Shown here one piece after another: positions 10,920 to 22,130 of a stretch of DNA of 64,000 nucleotides. The DNA lies in NCBI GenBank assembly GCA_015680685.1, contig MNCI01001925.1, forward strand, positions 213,356 through 277,355, given 5' to 3'. The stretch is from Gnetum montanum (lineage: Eukaryota > Streptophyta > Gnetopsida > Gnetales > Gnetaceae). The translations under genes were made by a program, and so were the position numbers. The notes under the pieces were generated by a model, which was not told where the DNA came from, searched no databases, and was given only the letters and a program-made list of their open reading frames with translations. Position 1 is the first letter of the stretch. Each line of letters begins with the position of its first letter.

Positions 10920-12490
10920 GGAGATGTTTAGCATTTGAAATATTTCTATATCTTTGCACAAAGAAAGGAGGATGAATCTTCAAATAATTAATGGTCTTGA
11001 CTCAAGATAATGCAACAAACATTAGACATGTAACTTCTCTTGAACCAATGTCAATAGTACCCTTATCTAGTGTCATTCCTTGAGATTTATTAATAGTTAT
11101 GGTCCATGCCAACCATAATAGTAATTTACACAATGCTCCTCGGACCATAGGTATAATTGGCACATGATGAGGATTACCATTATCAAAGGGACATCCGATG
11201 TAGGAGTCAAAATTAACAACAACGTATGATGGTAATGCAAATGGCTATTTACCTAGATGATACATAATAATGTGGATCGTTTCAAGTGCAGCATTCACCA
11301 ATCCTACTTTAGGCCAAAGGTTAATTATGAGCATAACCTTTGCACCTTCACATATAAGCAAAGATTGCTTAATATCATCATTGTCATCATCTAAGATTTT
11401 AAATCCATGGGGATCTCTATCTACTACACAAACAATAATGGGCCTTTGCATTGTTTGCAACATCTTCTTATTATGTGATTGGACTTTATCCTTCATATCA
11501 TATAAATGCATTGATTTTTCAAAATTTTCTAATCCACTTGAAGTGGATTGAGGATTCATTCAATTAGCCAAGAAATTATAATCTTCATCATGGCGTTTTC
11601 CTTCTCTAATATGCATTAATACTTCCTTGACACTTTGTTGTTGAGGATCAGTTCTAGACTAATAAAAAACTGCATCTAAAATAACAAAGGTATGAAATGA
11701 TTGTCAAACCCCTATAATATCTTGATTCTTGCATGAGTAAGGCACAACATCAAGCATAGGAGAAAGTTAATCTATAGCACCTATTAGTATAACTGATCTC
11801 CCTCCAAAAACTTCATTTTGATTCTCTGGAAAATATCTCTTAGTTTTCTACCAATTATTTGTAATAATCTTCCTTCCAAAAAACTCATTTCATCAATTAT
11901 TATATATCTTACTTGTGTATGTTGACATTGTATACATATCTTTATAGAGGAAGAGTGTTCATTGTAGGCATCTATTTCAATGCTCAAACTAGATGAATGG
12001 TTGCTATGTTAATGTTAAATGCCACAGCTCCTATGGATGCCATGACAAGTAAAGCATTATTTTTTTCATGGTAGTATTTAATGAAATTATTACAAAGTGC
12101 ACCTATGAGAAATGAATTTCTAGTACCAACTGTTCCCTAGATAATCATTCATTAAGGGGAAACAACTTCATTCATTGACTATGAAAACATCATGTGGCCT
12201 ACAATTTTATTGTAGCATTTCTTTTGGTTTGCATCTAGCTTATTAGAATTATAGACACTATAGTCATGATCAATAACAATCATTGAGTGAGATGCATTAT
12301 TGTTGGTAATAAAGATTGTAGTGAACTTTGCAACATCCTCTCTTGGATACAATAACATAAATCCATGCATTCTATCAACATCTCATAGGCCAAGCATCTC
12401 TAATATTGTTCTATGAAAATGACCTATTGATAAGAGACAATGGTTTAAGATTTCAAAATAATATTCCTCATGATCTTGCACCTAGGGCAT
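10920..12490 (-). pseudogene. PIF1-like DNA helicase, decayed
   Basis: Minus-strand translation shows helicase motifs in the right order. There is an N-terminal stretch with NKLDANQKKCYNKIVGHM (about 12190-12250), a Walker B-like YIIIDEMSFLEGRLLQII (about 11860-11910), ICEGAKVMLIINLW and GLVNAA (about 11280-11360), and near the C-terminus TINKSQGMTLDKGTIDIG followed by FVALS (about 11010-11090). The Walker A segment is not clearly readable. Stops break the frames. PIF1 helicases of this kind occur in Helitrons and as degenerate repeats. The text after KSQG (TLDKGTIDIG) differs from what I recall of standard plant Helitrons. No Rep domain, TC end or CTRR hairpin end was found, so Helitron origin is only inferred. 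Confidence 0.7.
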
Positions 12491-12539
12491 TACATCTACA
12501 AATCAATGAGGTAAGGGGTGTAACTTTCATGTCTTGAAT

Positions 12540-12965
12540 AACATGGAACACCCCTGCAGCATAGCACCACTGTAGCGTAACATGTTCCCGCTGCAGCATA
12601 GCACTTGGCTACAGCGTAGCAAGTGGATCCACCGAAATTTTCACTCCACCTCTACAGGTTTTACATTGTTACGATCTGCCAGAACCTTAAACTAGAAACC
12701 TTAACCTCCTTTACATTTTAAACTTGTTATGATCCGCTAAGACCTTAAACTAGCAATTTGAATTTAGAAATTTTGTATAGTAGCGATCTGCTAAGACCTT
12801 AAACTGGCAACTATCTTATGTTGCATTATTTATTTACATATATTCATTACATACTATTGATTCAAACAAGTATCACTTGACTTGGCCTATTTGCTTATTG
12901 TGATAGGTCCAATTGAAAAAAATGGCTATGCATGGTGATCTTTGTTCGCCTTTGACCTTGACAGG
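12540..12965 (+). other. E2 upstream of RT: putative intron 3' side with motif copies
   Basis: Two palindromic bits built on GCAGCATAGC/GCTACAGCGTAGC occur at 12555-12625, then three copies of GATCTGCTAAGACCTTAAACTGG-type motif at about 12670, 12730 and 12785. This is the same family (reverse complement) as the arrays after integrase. No coding frame. By position it is the end of the protease-RT interval of E2; the rest of that interval, protease, gag and the 5' LTR of E2 are missing to the left. Confidence 0.45.
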
Positions 12966-13400
12966 TCCCTACAGTAGATTTACAAGATGCTTGAATCTAG
13001 AATCAGTAGACTTTGAATTATCCTCTTGTGACACTTACGTAGCATCCTTAGAAGCACCCATAGACTAGCTCGAACACCTAGTCTAGGCCCTAGTCCTAGA
13101 GGCAGGGGATGTGATTGAGGACCCTCTTATTGAAATCCCTATAACTACCTCTAGAGGTGAAGCAAAACCCTAAAAGTTAGCTTCGTTTTACATTCACAGG
13201 TACATCAAAGCATCTCTAAAGTTCTCAATGATAATGTTAAAGTGTTTGCATGGTCATATGATGACATGCCAGGCTTGGACTTGTGGCTCATACAACATAA
13301 TATTATCCTAGATCCATGTGTCAAGGTAGTCAAGCAAAAGGCTGGAAAAATCAAATTGAAGATTGCACTAGCTGTACATGATGAAATCACTAAGATTTAT
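12966..13400 (+). pseudogene. E2 pol N-terminal linker
   Basis: The translation (with stops and a frameshift near 13200) resembles the start of pol in E3 36701-37123 and E4 55707-56145: a TYVASLEAPID stretch, LEAGDVIEDPLIEIPI, then HGHMMTCQAWT, the decayed form of FAWSYEDMPGLD. It precedes the RT palm directly. Confidence 0.6.
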
Positions 13401-14050
13401 TAAGCTAGTTTCATTTGGGTGGTTGATTACTTGAAATGGGTATCGAACATCGTTGCAGTTTCTAAGAAAATGGGAGGTATATGAATTTGTATAGACTTTT
13501 GAGACCTAAATAAAGTAATGATTAAAGATGACTTCCCATTGCCAAGTATTAATCAATTTATCAACACTACAGCTAGTCATGCCTTACCGTCCTTCATGGA
13601 TGGGTTCTTGGGCTATAACCAGATCCATATAAACCAAGAGCATCGATTGGAAACCACCTTCATGACTCCTTGGGGAACCTTTTGTTACACAATGATGCCC
13701 TTTGGATTGAAAAAAACTAGAGCAACCTATCAATGAGCGATGGCATACATTTTTAGTGACTACCTCTTAGAGAGATTAAATGATTACGTTGATAACATAG
13801 CAATCAAGTCTAAGAAATCTATTGATCATCCCAATGATCTCAATATAGTCCTCCAATGTTTTCATAGGCATGACTTATGCCTCAACCCCAGGAAATGTAT
13901 TTTTGGAGTTAAAAATGGATGCATGCTAGGATTTGTAGTGTCGAAAATAGGAATATGAATGGACCATGATAAAGTAAGGGCCATCATCAAGTTAGCATCA
14001 CCTAGAAACATTAACGAGTTGTGTGGGTTGCAAGGTAGAGTGCAGTTTAT
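13401..14050 (+). pseudogene. E2 reverse transcriptase, decayed
   Basis: Plus frames 13518-13736 and 13740-13958 give an almost continuous RT: DDFPLPSINQFI, FMDGFLGYNQIHI, PWGTFCYTMMPFGLK, a stop, then LNDYVDNIAIKSK at the catalytic box, and MLGFVVSKIGI. The box reads YVDN. A single TGA at 13737 separates the two frames. Related to E1, E3 and E4. Confidence 0.8.
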
Positions 14051-14500
14051 CAAAAGGTTTATCACGAGGTTGATAGACAAACTACATCCCATGCAACACT
14101 TGCTTAAGTAGGTGGTCAACTTCGAGTGGATAGATCAATGTCAACAAGCCTTTGATAACCTAAAGAAAGAGCTTTTGCATCTCCCAACTATTTACCCACC
14201 ATAGAGGGATAGACCTTCCTACATCTACCTCGCCACTTTGGACACATTATTGCTACATTGCTATGTCAAAAAAGAGATGATGGGTCTAAAATCCTGGTCT
14301 ATTACTTAAGCCATGCATTAATAGCTTACGAGGCAAAGTACAATGAGGTAGAAATATATTGTCTTGCCCTAGTATTTGCACTCAAAAAGTGGAGACATTA
14401 CCTATTTTGTAGCAAAGTTAACATCATATGCAAAAGCAGCACTTTGGGCTATCACAACTAACTTATAAGAGAGTAGTAGGATAGCCCGATGGAAAGCTAT
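14051..14500 (+). pseudogene. E2 first RNase H domain
   Basis: Connection text RFITRLIDKLHPMQHLL is followed, in frame 14258-14461, by the RNase H tract LVYYLSHALIAYEAKYNEVE, LALVFALKKWRHYLF and VNIICKSS. Frameshifts break it upstream. It follows RT and precedes a second RNase H, as expected for the Tat clade. Confidence 0.75.
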
Positions 14501-15120
14501 AATGGTGGAATTCGATTTACATTATGTGGCACAATCATCAACAAAGGATTAAGCAATAGCCACATAGCTTACAACACCTATTGATGATCAGGAAATAATA
14601 GAACTTGAATTTCTAGGTGAACATATTAATAGCCCTGTACCATCTGATTTTGAAGCAAGCTTACATTTTGACAACATTGTAACTACACATGGTGGTAGCG
14701 TCGCTACAGTTATTACATTTCCCTTCAGGGAAATTTGACCCTCCACATATCGCTTTACATTCCTTTGCACGAACAACGTAGCTGACTACAAAGGACTCCT
14801 TAGGGGCCTTCTAGTAGCTCAAGTGCTAAAGATCCAACATTTGGCAATCTGGGGCGACACAAAACTAGTTATTAAGTAGATCATTGAAGTCTATGCTTGC
14901 AAGGCTTCACATTTGCAACCTTATTGCAATTTAGCTAAGATCCTACTAAAGTAGTTTATGAAGTTAGACATCCAACACGTGCCTTGCAACAAAAACACTG
15001 TAGCAAATGCACTAGCCACATTAGCATTAAATGTGCCATCACACTTGTTTGCCACTTTGCACGTTTCAATAATAGAATGCATAGATCCCATTACTCAAGT
15101 GGTACACATTGCATCTATAA
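14501..15120 (+). pseudogene. E2 second (archaeal-type) RNase H
   Basis: Translation shows NNVADYKGLLRGLLVAQ (about 14770-14820), LAIWGDTKLVIK with the Asp of the active site, YACKASHLQPY, and NTVANALATLAL near 15000. Matching text in E4 is intact in one frame (53952-54890). Such an extra RNase H next to the classical one is a known acquisition of Tat-clade gypsy elements. Stops make this copy non-functional. Confidence 0.7.
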
Positions 15121-15249
15121 GTGCAATAGATACCTAAGAGTGGTACACTAACATTAAATCTTACCTTCAACACAGTGAACCCCCAGACGGCTTAACATCC
15201 GCTCAAAAGGATGCAATACGAAAGCAAGCCTAGTAGTGTGTCCTCGTAG

Positions 15250-16385
15250 GAGATAACACCTTATGAAAAAACTCCTTTGATGGGATATTGTTAACTTGCA
15301 TTAGTGGGGAAGAAGCACAAAAGATTGTTAGCAAAGTCCATGAGGGACTATGTGGAGGGCACATAGCTCCTAGGGCTATGACAACAAAAATCAGACACTT
15401 AGGGTACTACTGGCCTTGCATAGAATGAGATTGCCTTGCCAAAGTTAGGACGTACAATGTATGTCAACACCATGCAAATCTCATACATGTGTCACCCATT
15501 GAATTACATCCTACACAAATCATGTGGCCATTCCAATGTTGGGAACTAGATATTATAGGACCCATCACACCTAAGTCTTCTATAGGACATTGTTTCATTA
15601 TCACTGTAACCGAATACTTCACAAAGTGGGTAGAGGCTATTCCCTTGAGAACAACCACATCTCAATAGGTTTGCTACTTTATTTGGATAACATAGTAACA
15701 TGGTTTGGTCTTCCTATGACTATTGTGATGGAAAATGGACCACAATTTAATAGTGCAGAAACCAAAACCTTTTACGAAAACCTTGGCATCAAAGACTCTT
15801 TTTCATTGCCATACTACCCACAAGCAAATAGTTAGGTAGAGGCAACAAACAAAGTCATCATTAACCTCCTAAAAATGATGCTTAGTAGTAGCAAGAGGTG
15901 ATTGCATGAGCAAATCCTCTACGTGTTATGGGCTTACCGTACGACATGAAGAACCACTACAGGTAAGACCCCATATAGTCTCATTTATGGATCTAAAGTA
16001 GTGTTACCTCTTGAATTGTAGGTTCCATCACTTTAGGTGATCCTCTTAAACATTGTGGATGAGACTCAAAACAACAAGTCAAGGATCATTGATCTTGACT
16101 TCGTAGAGGAGTAGCATGCCTGAACACTTGGTTACATCATATGGTACCAGGATAAACAACAGCAAAATCATCATTGAAACCTACATCAACGACTGATCAA
16201 GAAGGGGGACCTAGTCCTCAAGACTATTCGTGAACCTATGAGCAAATTCTCAACCAACTAGGAAGGCCCTTTCATAGTCATGAAAGCCTATGAGAATAGG
16301 GCATTCAAACTAGCTAATATGGATGGCAACGAGTTTACAAATCGCATCAACCATTTGTACCTCAAGCCATACTACGTCTGACACA
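15250..16385 (+). pseudogene. E2 integrase, decayed
   Basis: The zinc-binding region (VHEGLCGGHIAPRAM, then GYYWP) is followed by the catalytic core with WELDIIGPITPKSS (first Asp), TIVMENGPQFNS in frame 15590-15835 (second Asp changed to Glu), and VEATNKVIINLL (Glu kept, after a stop). The C-terminal module includes EGPFIVMKAYEN and ends near 16380. Frames are broken by stops. It joins viral-type DNA ends to the genome in active relatives. Confidence 0.78.
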
Positions 16386-16419
16386 AAGGGTTACATCAAA
16401 TAGAAAGCGAGGTAAGATA

Positions 16420-16710
16420 GAACGTTTGCTATGATGTATAACTAGCACAAATAGTCCACTCTGACTATAAACTGGCACAGAATGTCTACTATGACATTAA
16501 ACTAGCATTGCATGTACTTGGGCTATGATGTAAAATTGGCACCCATAGCATGGTCCTCTATGACCTTAAACTAGCCATCCACCATCCACTACAACGTTAA
16601 ACTAGCATAGGGATATGCTAGGACCTTAAACTAGCACATCACAATCTACTGGGACCTTAAACTAGCACACATGATAGTCTACCAAGAATTTAAATTAGGT
16701 TCGTAGTGCA
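16420..16710 (+). repeat. E2 post-integrase repeat array
   Basis: About eight units of 30-40 bases, each with an ACCTTAAACTAGCAC-like core and a CTACTATGAC/CTACAACG-like phrase. In element-sense orientation it is the complement of the arrays seen on the plus strand in E1, E3 and E4. It lies directly after the integrase stop. Confidence 0.75.
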
Positions 16711-18047
16711 ATGCTCCCCAGTGCACATATGTAATTCCTACAAACAAGTGAGTGTGCACACTTCCAAAACTCTTGAACAACATGGGGTGGGATGTTGTAG
16801 TTGTAGAATGTAATTAACGTTGCTAAGGAAACATCCTATAGAACACATGTAGCATCACTGCCCTTGGCATCTTGCTGATCTTCTAGAGCTTCTGCTACCA
16901 TAGCCACTCATCCTAGCAGTAGCTCTTACTATTAGCACCTACTACTGGAGTCCTAGCACTATTGTGGCCCAGCCACAAGGTTTTCATCCTCCAGCCCTTG
17001 CCATTGTCCAAGTCACAAAGGTGTTCAGCTGCTAGGCTTCTCCCCTTACAACTGGACTACATGATGTTTGCCTTGGACAAGGAATCTTGAGTGCCTACAT
17101 CACCACCACTCTTGGTATCTTCAATGCCAACCTTTTTAGCCTACCATCGCTAGAACTGGTTCTAGCCTTCCTACTTTGGACATTGCACACTTCAGACAAA
17201 ACACTTGCCACTCTGGAAGTGTCCAATGCAAGTAGGAATTTTCCCTCACTTCACTCGATGGTTGCTTTCTTTTAGTTTTCTCTCTATTGTGTTTGCAGGA
17301 TAAAAGCCAAGATGGTGTCATTTAGAGATACGTTTTAGCATGAGAGCAAGGTACTACACTACTCCGAAGCACCCTCTTTGAGTAGCCTAGCTACTTGAGA
17401 GTGCATACCCTACTCTCCCTTTCAGTAGACTTAATCCCTGTTCCCTATACTTGCAATCTTTCATATCCTCTTTTACAAGCTTTCCAAATGCACATGAAGC
17501 CCTTTCACATGCCCAACCCCCAAGTCCATGATGGGCTTAATGCAACTCACCCCATGGGAAGAATTTGTAGGTAGGTCAAAGCCCCACATGGATGTAACAC
17601 AACTCATCTTGGGGAGGAAACACTTATCCTACAATAACAACAAGGTTTTTTGTAAGTGAACGTGGGTGTACAATAAAGGAAAAGCACAAAAAATGCAAAA
17701 GAGCAGAAAAGCTTAAAAAGAAAAAAAGGTCCCTAAAAAAATGGCACAACATGCTGCTTTACAATCCGCTTCAGTCAGAAATTGACCATCTCTGAGCATT
17801 TCGGTGAGAGGTCGAAGGTCAACAAAGAAAGACACCCATGCGTGCTGACTCCCTCATAAGCACTCTGATGAGGGGTCACACTACGGAAATAGTTTTTCAA
17901 GGTGTTGCATTTTTTTTGTTTCCTAAACCTATTTCCTTAAATCCATCCCTTGCCCCCCTAATCCTACATCAGCCTCCAGGCACCCTCAAATGTATCAAAA
18001 TGTGGTCCAAGCAAGCACTAAAGATCAATGTTGATACGTGGTTCTTC
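16711..18047 (+). other. E2 3' UTR
   Basis: About 1.3 kb between the array and the purine tract. It opens with ATGGGGTGGGATGTTG at 16782, a block also found at the same place in E3 (33082, minus) and E4 (52060, minus). Here that frame closes after a dozen codons. A 62-codon frame at 17087-17275 has no known relative. The block with GGGGAGGAAACACTTATCC near 17610 is also found in E3 near 32210 and helps define the insertion in E3. No gene is supported. Confidence 0.5.
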
Positions 18048-18125
18048 ATGGTGTTTCATATTCTTTGTCGATGTCTCTCAGGTAGATCCTCCAGACATCA
18101 ACAAAGAGGGGCCATTAAAACACCA
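18048..18125 (+). promoter_or_regulatory. E2 polypurine tract inside an inverted repeat
   Basis: The left arm GGTGTTTCATATTCTTTG with CGATGTCT pairs with AGACATCAACAAAGAGG, GGCCAT and TAAAACACC on the right. The right arm holds the purine tract and the first bases of the 3' LTR. All four elements have it, with differing bases. Confidence 0.65.
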
Positions 18126-20362
18126 TAAATTTTAGGACTCTCATGATTTAGTAGTCCCAGAATTTGGGCAAGGATCTCTGCAAGCATGGTATCACATTGG
18201 ATCATGCAGGTAATATGGAACCCAAAAAATCCTAATGCCTACAAAGACACTTCCAGGCCTACTTGTCATCCTCTGCAACACAATCAACATAGCACCTACC
18301 CACAAGGCCATTTTGTATGAAAGAGGTACTAGAGGTAGATCGTATAGTCTAGCAAATTTTCTACCCCCTAGGCTGATAGGCTTGTTACACCCTCTAGCTT
18401 GCCTAGCTTGATACTTGATCTAGTTGATGGTCTACCCATGGACCATGCTAGGAGTTGTCAAAGGTGTTCAGGATGAGTGAAATAGTTCATTAAGTTTTCT
18501 AACTATAGGAACCTGCTATGCTACGCTACATTGCATAGCGTAGTAGGCCTTGATGAGATTGAATAGGCATCAAAGATGCAAATTAACAACAACTCAACTC
18601 TTTCAGATATTTTCCCCACTTCATCCTTGATGCATGAGCAACACGATGTAGTAAAATGTGGTGAATTTTCTTAGAAATCATCTCAACTTGAGTGCTACAC
18701 TACGCAATGTACCACAACATAGCAAGGATGGACTTTGACAATACTTCTACTTAGATGGCTTTGATGGAGTAAGCACATTTGCCTATGCCTGATATATCAA
18801 ACAAGTTTTCTTTGTTGACATGCCAAGAGATGATTGACATTTTGTGAAAAAAAGTTTGCAAAGTAATTTAGAATTCAAGCCAAACTAGGTGCTCTGCTCT
18901 GCTACGCTACACAGTGTAGCTTAGTGTACCAGGGTTAGAATGAACAAAGGTCCCTTGCCAAGTGATTCCTAGAAAAGGGATTGCACTTGGCCACATTCAA
19001 ACCTTCAAGACCACCTATCTTGTTTCACCCCTTAGGCCCTAAGTATAATTTCTCGATAAAGAATTGTAAATCAAACATGAATTCATGTCACATTGGCTAC
19101 TATGTTGTACTACACTACGTAGCGTAGCACAACGTAGCAAGGTCAGAAAGCATAAAAGTGTTTCAAGGATGAACCCCATAGGTCCCAAGACCTTTTAGCA
19201 TGAAAGAAAATATTGTAGTTGCTTTCTTAGCCAAGCCTCAAATAGGTATTCTTAGCTTTCAAGCGAGATTTCTTTTAGGACTAGCAGATACGCTATGCAA
19301 CGTAGCACAATGTAGCATGCGGGTGTTTATGCTACGTTGATATTCTAGGTACCATAGATAGTGTGACACTCATATGAAAGCATCAGAACGTCTCCAGTTA
19401 GCTTCAAAACTTGTTGGAAATGGTCACTCTCTTCTTGACATCTCTTCAATGGACAAAATCAACAAGTTTTCTTTGTTTTTCACCCGTCTAAATATCCCCA
19501 AATTTTTTCCTACTCTTGACCCCACTCGCAAGAGTAGGGAAGATGTAGTCCTGGAGCATAGGCTCTACTTTGCATTCATTGTTGGAATTCCTTGTAATAA
19601 ACATGGCAGTTCATTGGATTCTGGCACATGTATCTTGAACGGTATGTTCATAGTGTAGTAGGTTTCACATTCAACATTACATAGTAGCATAGTATAGTCA
19701 GGTTTGCACCTGGTGAGACCTAGGACACGTGGCATCCAAAACATGTTTCTCTCCTCCATCTAACTCTATAAATACCCCAGTGAACAATGTTCAAGGGGCT
19801 GTCCATTTTGACTATGGTTAGCTTTTCACATGGTTGGCTTTTGAGAATTACCTTTCTAGCAGTTGGCTTCGAAGATTGGCATTTGGCATTTTAGCTCTCT
19901 GGCAATTAACTTTAGCAAAGAGACTACCAAGTAGAAGGTTCCTATGAGCAAGCTATTGATAGCAGTTCAAAGAGCTATGATCATACTGCTTCATTGTAAG
20001 TTATGCCTATCCACACTGTGCATCAGTTGTACACCTTCAACCAAACAAAGATCAGATCCCCCGATCTTGGGGCAGTGCACCTTCTCACTCAAGCCTATTT
20101 CATTTTTTTTCTATTATCGTATTTTGCATTATTCTCCATCAGTTTATGCTTGTTTCTCATCACTTAAGTTGCACATAACATCTTTAAAAGAAACATTTTC
20201 GTAAGGTTATTGTACATCGATTAAGTCCCTGTCTGATCAACCAGACCATTCAGGGCACCTTACTTCCATTTACTCCATCATGGCCCTCGCACAGATCTAG
20301 GGTTAGGCTATACACCCGGTGACCTCTCGGTGTTGCAGCCATTGATGTTTTCATTCATTGCA
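18116..20362 (+). mobile_element. E2 3' LTR
   Basis: Starts TAAAACACC after the purine tract and ends CATTCATTGCA, matching the ends of the solo LTR (23217-24673) and the E4 LTR (49314-50944). Length 2247 bases. The first half has palindromes such as CTACGCTACACAGTGTAGC (near 18900) at intervals of 150-200 bases. A TATA box, CTATAAATACCCC, is at 19766-19778. Near the 3' end is a block shared with all the LTRs, with CCCTGTCTGATC and CATTCAGGGCACC (20225-20262). The right flank is the E5 integrase, so E2 inserted into E5. The 5' LTR is not in view and no target duplication can be tested. Confidence 0.8.
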
Positions 20363-20960
20363 ATAATGATGTATGCTTTACCATTAGAGATCAAAGAGAT
20401 GAAACCAATGAAGTTGATCTCCCACACATTGAAGAGCTCTAGTAGTTGGATTCACTATTGTTAATTCTTCATACATGAGGATATATCTCTCTCATGTTGA
20501 CACTTAGCCTACTAGCATATGAAGTTTTATGAATCATGAAACATGGTGGGCTAAAATATCCCACAAGTAGCAACTTCATCATGGTTCTCTTTCTAGAATA
20601 GTGCCCACCACATACACTATGGTATAAATTGGCCAAGATGGTATCTTGGCTTTCTTTGAAAGCACAAAACCTTGTAAGGCCATTACAAGATCTCTTGTAA
20701 AGATTCTCTTTTATAATAAAGTAAGGCTTTACTTGGTATTGAAATCATTGGATCTTTTGTTTATCCCACCTAGGAATAATCTTCTAGACCACTAGCTATT
20801 TGAGAATTTCTATGAACTATGAGTAGTCATGTCCATTATCTAAGTTAAAAATGACCTTACAAATATGATCATTAAAAAACTCACCTTCGAATTTGTTGTC
20901 AATTCATAGTTGTGAAAAACCATTTTCCACCACATTTTTACCTCCCTTGCAACTGATCAT
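20363..20960 (-). pseudogene. E5 integrase fragment and linker, broken by E2
   Basis: Minus translation starts abruptly at the E2 LTR. It reads VWEINFIGFISLISNGKAYI (the core with its first Asp changed to Asn), and upstream HSVCGGHYSRKR of the zinc-binding region, with stops. It is a different gypsy family from E1-E4. The rest of its integrase is not found in this window. Confidence 0.65.
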
Positions 20961-22130
20961 GTGAAGATTAAACTCTTGGAAAGTAAATGGCCATCAAATC
21001 ACTTAAGGATTGACATCTAGTTTGTTCATAAGAAACTGAATTGTAAAATAATTAGTCTGGATGAAGAGTTTACACTCAAGAACATAATAACTAAATTTTT
21101 ATTGAGTAAGAATGATAGTCATTAACTCTTTTTCATTGGTGATGTAATTCAATTGCAACTCTACAATGCTTTAACTAGAATAGTGGATGTACTAGGCCCT
21201 TTTCATTTCATTGAACTATATTAGCACTACATTCAATGTAAAGTCAGAAGTATCTATCATTATGGTTGAGCCCACTTAGGACTCCATAATACTATAGTAT
21301 AGGTTAGTCTTTCGTTCAGATATTGAAAGATATGTTCACATTTCTGACTTCATAGAAATGAAACATCTTTATTCATGAACATAAATAGACATCTAGCTAT
21401 TCTAGAATAATATTTAATGAATCTACAATAATAGCTTTTTTATCTAAGGAAAGATCACACCTATTTAACTATTGTGAAAATTTTCATCATGTTTTCAATG
21501 ATGGAGATCTTGTTAGGATCAACTTGAATTCTATTCTTGAAAACTTTGTGGTCAAGAACTATGTCCTTAGTCAACATCAACTAGTTTTTCTGCTAGTCTA
21601 GCTTTAATTTTACCTTATAGAAATTATGTATGATAGCTTTGAGCTAATCCAAGACATTCTAAAATGTTTTGTCATATTTGATAAAGTCATCTATGAAGAT
21701 CTCCATACTCTTGCCAATGTAATCTTGAAAGACTGACATCACTAGTGATTGGAATGTAGCTAGTACATTGCATAACCAAAAGAGCATGCACTTGAAGGTA
21801 AATATTTATTATGAATAAATGAATGTAGCTTTTTCTTGATCCTCTAGTATGATATTGATATAATTATAGCTAGAGTACCCATTAAGAAATATATAGTACT
21901 TATGACCAATGATATTATCCAATACCTAGTCTAAAAGTGATAATAGAAAATGGTCCTTAAAGATTGAAAAATTTAGCAACTTGTAGTCAACACAACCTCT
22001 TAATTCATTGTCATTCTATAGTGCAATTATACTTGGACTAACCCACTCACTAGCTAAAATGGATGTGATAAAACCAACCCAAAAGAGACAAACAATTTCA
22101 TTTTTCATCATGTACTACATGTTAGGATTA
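20961..22130 (-). pseudogene. E5 reverse transcriptase and RNase H, decayed
   Basis: In minus translation, about 22080 to 21450, typical Ty3/gypsy RT text appears: CVDYKLLN, LDNIIGHKYYIFLNGYS, MLFWLCNVLATFQSLVM, the catalytic KSMEIFIDDFIKYD (YxDD box reads FIDD), then KDIVLDHKV and IQVDPNKISIIE. RNase H and linker follow to about 20961. The LCNAPATFQ-type phrase and FIDDF box set it apart from E1-E4. Many stops. Confidence 0.75.

Noticed and set aside
10719-10961. Minus frame of 80 codons after the helicase
   Set aside because: AT-rich tail out of frame with the helicase; no motif.
16420-16710. CRISPR-like spaced repeat
   Set aside because: Units are degenerate, spacers are similar to one another, and the context is a plant retrotransposon.
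19374-20204. Plus frames of 94 and 86 codons
   Set aside because: They lie inside the E2 3' LTR and have no counterpart in the solo LTR or E4 LTR.
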